A stretch of DNA of 44,875 nt from an uncultured Mycoplasmatota bacterium. Lineage in GTDB: Bacteria; Bacillota_I; Bacilli_A; RF39; UBA660. Location: NCBI GenBank assembly GCA_947574215.1, contig CANPIX010000008.1, forward strand, positions 1 to 44,875. The letters run 5' to 3'. Shown here piece after piece: positions 42,650 through 44,875 of the stretch. Position 1 is the stretch's first letter. The number at the start of each line of letters is the position of its first letter. Below the pieces are notes generated by a model. It had not been told where the DNA came from. It ran no database searches and saw only the letters and a program-made list of their open reading frames with translations. Both the position numbers and the translations under genes were made by a program.

Positions 42650-42703
42650 CCTAAATTGAAAAATGAACCGCACCACAAGGTGCGGTTCATTTTTCAATTT
42701 AGG
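42650..42703. terminator. 25-bp perfect inverted repeat (bidirectional terminator-like)
   Basis: Positions 42650-42674 and 42679-42703 are exact reverse complements around an ACAA loop. The core AACCGCACC / GGTGCGGTT is unusually GC-rich for this DNA, and TGAA-TTTTTC-type T runs flank it on both strands. It would stop transcription in either direction, but the stem is longer than needed for that. Confidence 0.7.
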
Positions 42704-42729
42704 AAACTTCATTTAATGAAGTTTTTTAT
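42704..42729. terminator. Second hairpin directly after the 25-bp repeat
   Basis: AAACTTCATT (42704-42713) and AATGAAGTTT (42715-42724) pair around one base and are followed on the plus strand by further T. It lies 24 bp past the stop of the TasA-like gene. Confidence 0.6.
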
Positions 42730-42747
42730 TTCTAATCAAATAAATTT

Positions 42748-43359
42748 TTAATCTTCTTCGTAAACAGATCCTGTTACATCCAACTTTAAATAAACATACT
42801 CTCCAATTATATCCACAGTTGCTTCTTCACTAATCCAAACATTTAAATAAAAAGTAATTGTTTCTCCTGGATTAATGGTAGATGTCTGTAAAACTCTTTT
42901 ATTATCCTTTAATTCAAGCTCATTTAAAGCTTTAGAAGGAGTAGTCACAGCATCTTTACCAGCTACTTGAGTTTGTAAGGAATGTCTTATTAAACTATGA
43001 TCTACAAATTTAGAGCCATTAGGGACTTCAGAAACATTATCATAAATTAATAAATCATATTGCATAGGAAGAGTACCCGTATTTGTAACTCCTAATGAAA
43101 AACGACAACCACCTGTTTTAGACCCTGTACTATCAGATTGGGGCGTTAAACAATTGTTCTCAGCATTTTCATCAACATTTATTGTATTTCCTTTACTATA
43201 TTCGATAACAAGACTACCAGCTGTTACAATTTGGTTTTCTCGATTATTATTTACTTGTAAAAATAAAGCATAGCTCGTACCAATAACAACAAGTGTAAGA
43301 GCTATTACTACAAAAGCGATGACTTTGGTCTCTCTTTTAAAGACTTTCTTATAGTTCAT
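42748..43359 (-). CDS. TasA/camelysin-like exported protein
   Basis: From the ATG at 43359 (GGTGAT three bases before TAT-ATG) the product has 203 residues. A basic start is followed by a hydrophobic span ending VIGTSYALFLQVNN, then QIVTAGSLVIEYSKGNTIN, a pattern typical of TasA/CalY-like proteins, whose mature forms build extracellular fibres in Bacillus. The rest is a beta-sandwich-like domain with a cysteine pair (NCLTPQ, GGCRFS) and VTNTGTLPMQYDLLIYDN, the usual late strand. A dedicated SipW-type signal peptidase is not present in the window. The upstream neighbour encodes another small anchored protein and the two are probably cotranscribed. Confidence 0.75.
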   Translation of the reverse strand: MNYKKVFKRETKVIAFVVIALTLVVIGTSYALFLQVNNNRENQIVTAGSLVIEYSKGNTINVDENAENNCLTPQSDSTGSKTGGCRFSLGVTNTGTLPMQYDLLIYDNVSEVPNGSKFVDHSLIRHSLQTQVAGKDAVTTPSKALNELELKDNKRVLQTSTINPGETITFYLNVWISEEATVDIIGEYVYLKLDVTGSVYEED

Positions 43360-43413
43360 ATAATCACCATATATAAATAATATCAAAAATATCCCTTTTT
43401 TACAAGAAAAAAA

Positions 43414-43962
43414 CTACGCAGTCGTAGTCTCATTTTTTAAATCAAAATCCATAATTAAAGTCTTTGATTGTTGATCATTTCCTGTCATAGAATTTAACCA
43501 TAAACGAACTTCATATTTTTTTGTGTTTCCTAATATCTGAGCAGTATCTAAAACAAATATATAATAATTATCTTCTTCTTGTCTGTATAAATCTTTTAAA
43601 GAATAAATCATATTGTCAATTCCTATGTTTAAAAACTGATAATCTAAAGTTGAATTTTTATCTATTTTTAAAATAAGAGTATATTCTTCTAATGTATAAG
43701 TACCATTAATTACCGAAACAATACATGGTTTTAAATTTTGCATAGCTTCTTCATCACGCATAGGAAACATATTGTATTGTATAGGACTATCTACTTTTAT
43801 ATTTGTATAATGCATACTAGAAAAAGTAGAAATAGAATTTGAAAACAATTGAGCATTTTTACTCTGCCACAAGTAAGTAGAAACAATTGCAAAACATAAA
43901 ACAAAAGTAATTTCCAATATTTTTTTTAAAATCAACCTATTAATGTCTTTCTTAATTTTCAT
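43414..43962 (-). CDS. Hypothetical N-terminally anchored protein, 182 residues
   Basis: The protein has a basic N-terminus, one hydrophobic span at about 13-31 (ILEITFVLCFAIVSTYLW) and an extracytoplasmic beta-rich domain (YTLEEYTLILKIDKNST, YYIFVLDTAQILGN, YEVRLWLNSMTG). It resembles the stalk domains of other anchored proteins here but no family is evident. It precedes the TasA-like gene by 54 bp on the same strand and may be its accessory protein. TATAAT at 43996-43991, with TTGCAT 16 bp before it, is the likely promoter. That -35 lies inside the upstream terminator hairpin. Confidence 0.6.
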   Translation of the reverse strand: MKIKKDINRLILKKILEITFVLCFAIVSTYLWQSKNAQLFSNSISTFSSMHYTNIKVDSPIQYNMFPMRDEEAMQNLKPCIVSVINGTYTLEEYTLILKIDKNSTLDYQFLNIGIDNMIYSLKDLYRQEEDNYYIFVLDTAQILGNTKKYEVRLWLNSMTGNDQQSKTLIMDFDLKNETTTA

Positions 43963-43996
43963 AACACTATAATCCCCTTAATTGTTTTCTATTATA

Positions 43997-44028
43997 CACA
44001 AAAAAAACAATAATGCAAGCATTATTGT
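43997..44028 (-). terminator. Intrinsic terminator after the 162-residue gene
   Basis: ACAATAATGC (44007-44016) and GCATTATTGT (44019-44028) form a perfect 10-bp hairpin. On the minus strand it is followed by eight T. It separates the 44047-44875 transcript from the 42748-43962 pair. Confidence 0.85.
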
Positions 44029-44046
44029 AAAAAAAGTCCTTTTTTC

Positions 44047-44535
44047 CTATTTTTCACAGTCAAAACCTAATTCATTCATATATTCTAAATATTTCTCTAC
44101 TGAATCAAGTGATTGATCTTGGTTCTTTTTTAAAATCATATTTTTATGATATACAATTTTCAAATTTTCTTTTTCATAGTCAATTGAATAATATGTATTA
44201 TTTTGATTTATATAATTATCTATAAAATATTGATAATCGGCTTCATTTTTAAAGAAAATTGTATCTTGATATCGTCCATTATTGATTTTATTCTCAAGAA
44301 CAAAAAATTCATATTCTTCAACAAAGTGAAACTGACTTTTATTACTCATATCACTTGTTTTCTCTAAAGTTTTACATAAATAAGAGTTGGCTTTAGCTTT
44401 ATCAAGTATTTCTTGCTCTTTTACAGGAGGTTCAGAAACATTATTTTTTTTCTTTAAAAATATTAAATACAAATCACCCGCTACAATAAATAATAGGATT
44501 GTAAAAAGCAATACAATTATTTTATTCTTTTTCAT
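44047..44535 (-). CDS. Hypothetical membrane-anchored protein, 162 residues
   Basis: From the ATG at 44535 the protein has a short basic start, a hydrophobic span (IIVLLFTILLFIVAGDLYLIF) and a soluble, charged domain with two cysteines (SYLCKTLEK and the C-terminal GFDCEK). There is no lipobox. No family is recognised. The ribosome binding site GAAGGCGG precedes the ATG. An in-frame start at 44562 would overlap the upstream gene and lacks a better site. It follows the cysteine-rich protein gene by 14 bp, so they form one operon that ends at the terminator at 43997-44028. Confidence 0.6.
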   Translation of the reverse strand: MKKNKIIVLLFTILLFIVAGDLYLIFLKKKNNVSEPPVKEQEILDKAKANSYLCKTLEKTSDMSNKSQFHFVEEYEFFVLENKINNGRYQDTIFFKNEADYQYFIDNYINQNNTYYSIDYEKENLKIVYHKNMILKKNQDQSLDSVEKYLEYMNELGFDCEK

Positions 44536-44549
44536 AATCCGCCTTCTTT

Positions 44550-44875
44550 CTAATAGTAACAAATATGATCTGCTTCATTTAGTGTTCCACCATTTGGACA
44601 AGTATAATTATGACATATATCCGGACATCTATCGTAGCAAGTTTCTTCAGTTTCATCTCCATCACAACAAGTAGCAGATCCACACGCATCCCCTGCTCCA
44701 GGAGGACAATTACATCCACCATCTTGATCCCCTGCATCACAGCAAGGTACATGATCTCCATGGCATATAGTACAATCATGTGGGTTACAATCTTTTACAC
44801 AAGGATATGGATTATCAATAGCTGGATAATTGTGAGCCACATAGAAAGATACACTAGATTGTAACCCATTGTTTC
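44550..44875 (-). CDS. Cysteine-rich C-terminal end of a larger protein (5' end beyond the window)
   Basis: The minus-strand frame is open from the window edge (44875) to the TAG at 44552-44550. The visible 108 residues read NNGLQSSVSFYVAHNYPAID, then a segment of about 83 residues holding 16 cysteines in CxxC, CC and Cx3-4C patterns (for example CTICHGDHVPCC, GGCNCPPGAGDAC, ATCCDGD), with many Asp and Gly, and ends CPNGGTLNEADHICYY. There is no start signal at the GTG at 44840, and the frame upstream looks coding, so this is the tail of a surface or exported protein. Such density of cysteines suggests disulfide cross-linking or metal binding. Which one cannot be told from this piece. Confidence 0.65.
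   Translation of the reverse strand, partial: NNGLQSSVSFYVAHNYPAIDNPYPCVKDCNPHDCTICHGDHVPCCDAGDQDGGCNCPPGAGDACGSATCCDGDETEETCYDRCPDICHNYTCPNGGTLNEADHICYY

Larger units (their letters stand above)
42474..42747. other. Gene-free stretch holding two strong hairpins
   Basis: This interval holds a 25-bp perfect inverted repeat and a second 10-bp hairpin, described separately, and an AT-rich part at 42510-42640 that should contain the promoter of the 651-residue gene. I could not assign clear -35 and -10 boxes. No protein is encoded. Confidence 0.5.

Noticed and set aside
44579-44779. Alternative-frame protein over the cysteine-rich region
   Set aside because: It has hydrophobic low-complexity composition typical of a shifted frame and no start signal. 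The cysteine-rich frame continues open to the window edge.

Overview
The window is strongly AT-rich bacterial DNA with Firmicutes-type signals: TTGACA/TATAAT promoters, AGGAGG or GGTGAT ribosome binding sites, a T-box leader before pheST and many intrinsic terminators. Rubrerythrin, a CBS-domain family II pyrophosphatase, a BspA-like leucine-rich-repeat protein and several proteins with SYAYF-type N-terminal anchors suggest an anaerobic, host-associated member of the Bacilli (Erysipelotrichia / RF39-like / Mycoplasmatota-adjacent). This placement is inference. Tryptophan is encoded by TGG and TGA is a rare stop, so the code looks standard. Nearly all genes lie on the minus strand.

Layout. 1-3.3 kb: the start of an SYAYI-anchored surface protein, an orphan RelB/DinJ antitoxin, a histidine-phosphatase-fold protein without its catalytic histidine, a small-multidrug-export family membrane protein, and an unknown 386-residue protein whose promoter spacer contains ten consecutive G. 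3.3-6.1 kb: an OmpR-type two-component system with candidate direct-repeat binding sites on both sides, and an unknown gene. 6.1-9.9 kb: pheS-pheT with a T-box. 9.9-14.2 kb: an unknown membrane protein, rubrerythrin, guanylate kinase and a coiled-coil protein. 14.3-16.2 kb: a large surface protein divergent from a ribbon-helix-helix regulator, with palindromes over the promoter. 16.2-23 kb: trxB, lgt, uvrA, an MFS-like transporter and a short-chain dehydrogenase. 23-25.3 kb: a gene interrupted by one TGA, then a BspA-like surface protein divergent from an XRE regulator whose operator fills the promoter spacer. 25.3-31.7 kb: CBS-pyrophosphatase and a 1544-residue protein with a C-terminal CCA/OAS-like nucleotidyltransferase domain and a fresh 321-bp internal duplication. 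31.7-38.4 kb: uvrB, followed by an accessory island (ASCH-domain protein, Fic protein, a detached copy of the uvrB 5' end and promoter, and decayed genes). 38.4-42.5 kb: a DHH phosphoesterase, an L,D-transpeptidase and a SleB-like wall hydrolase. 42.7-44.9 kb: TasA/camelysin-like and other small anchored proteins, and the cysteine-rich end of a protein that runs off the window.

The housekeeping genes are ordinary. The unusual content is the control of surface or accessory genes: a homopolymer switch in a promoter spacer and two surface-protein genes each paired with a small divergent DNA-binding protein. Two further points of interest are the giant nucleotidyltransferase and the uvrB-associated duplication, whose junctions carry 10-bp-phased ACTAAATA arrays.
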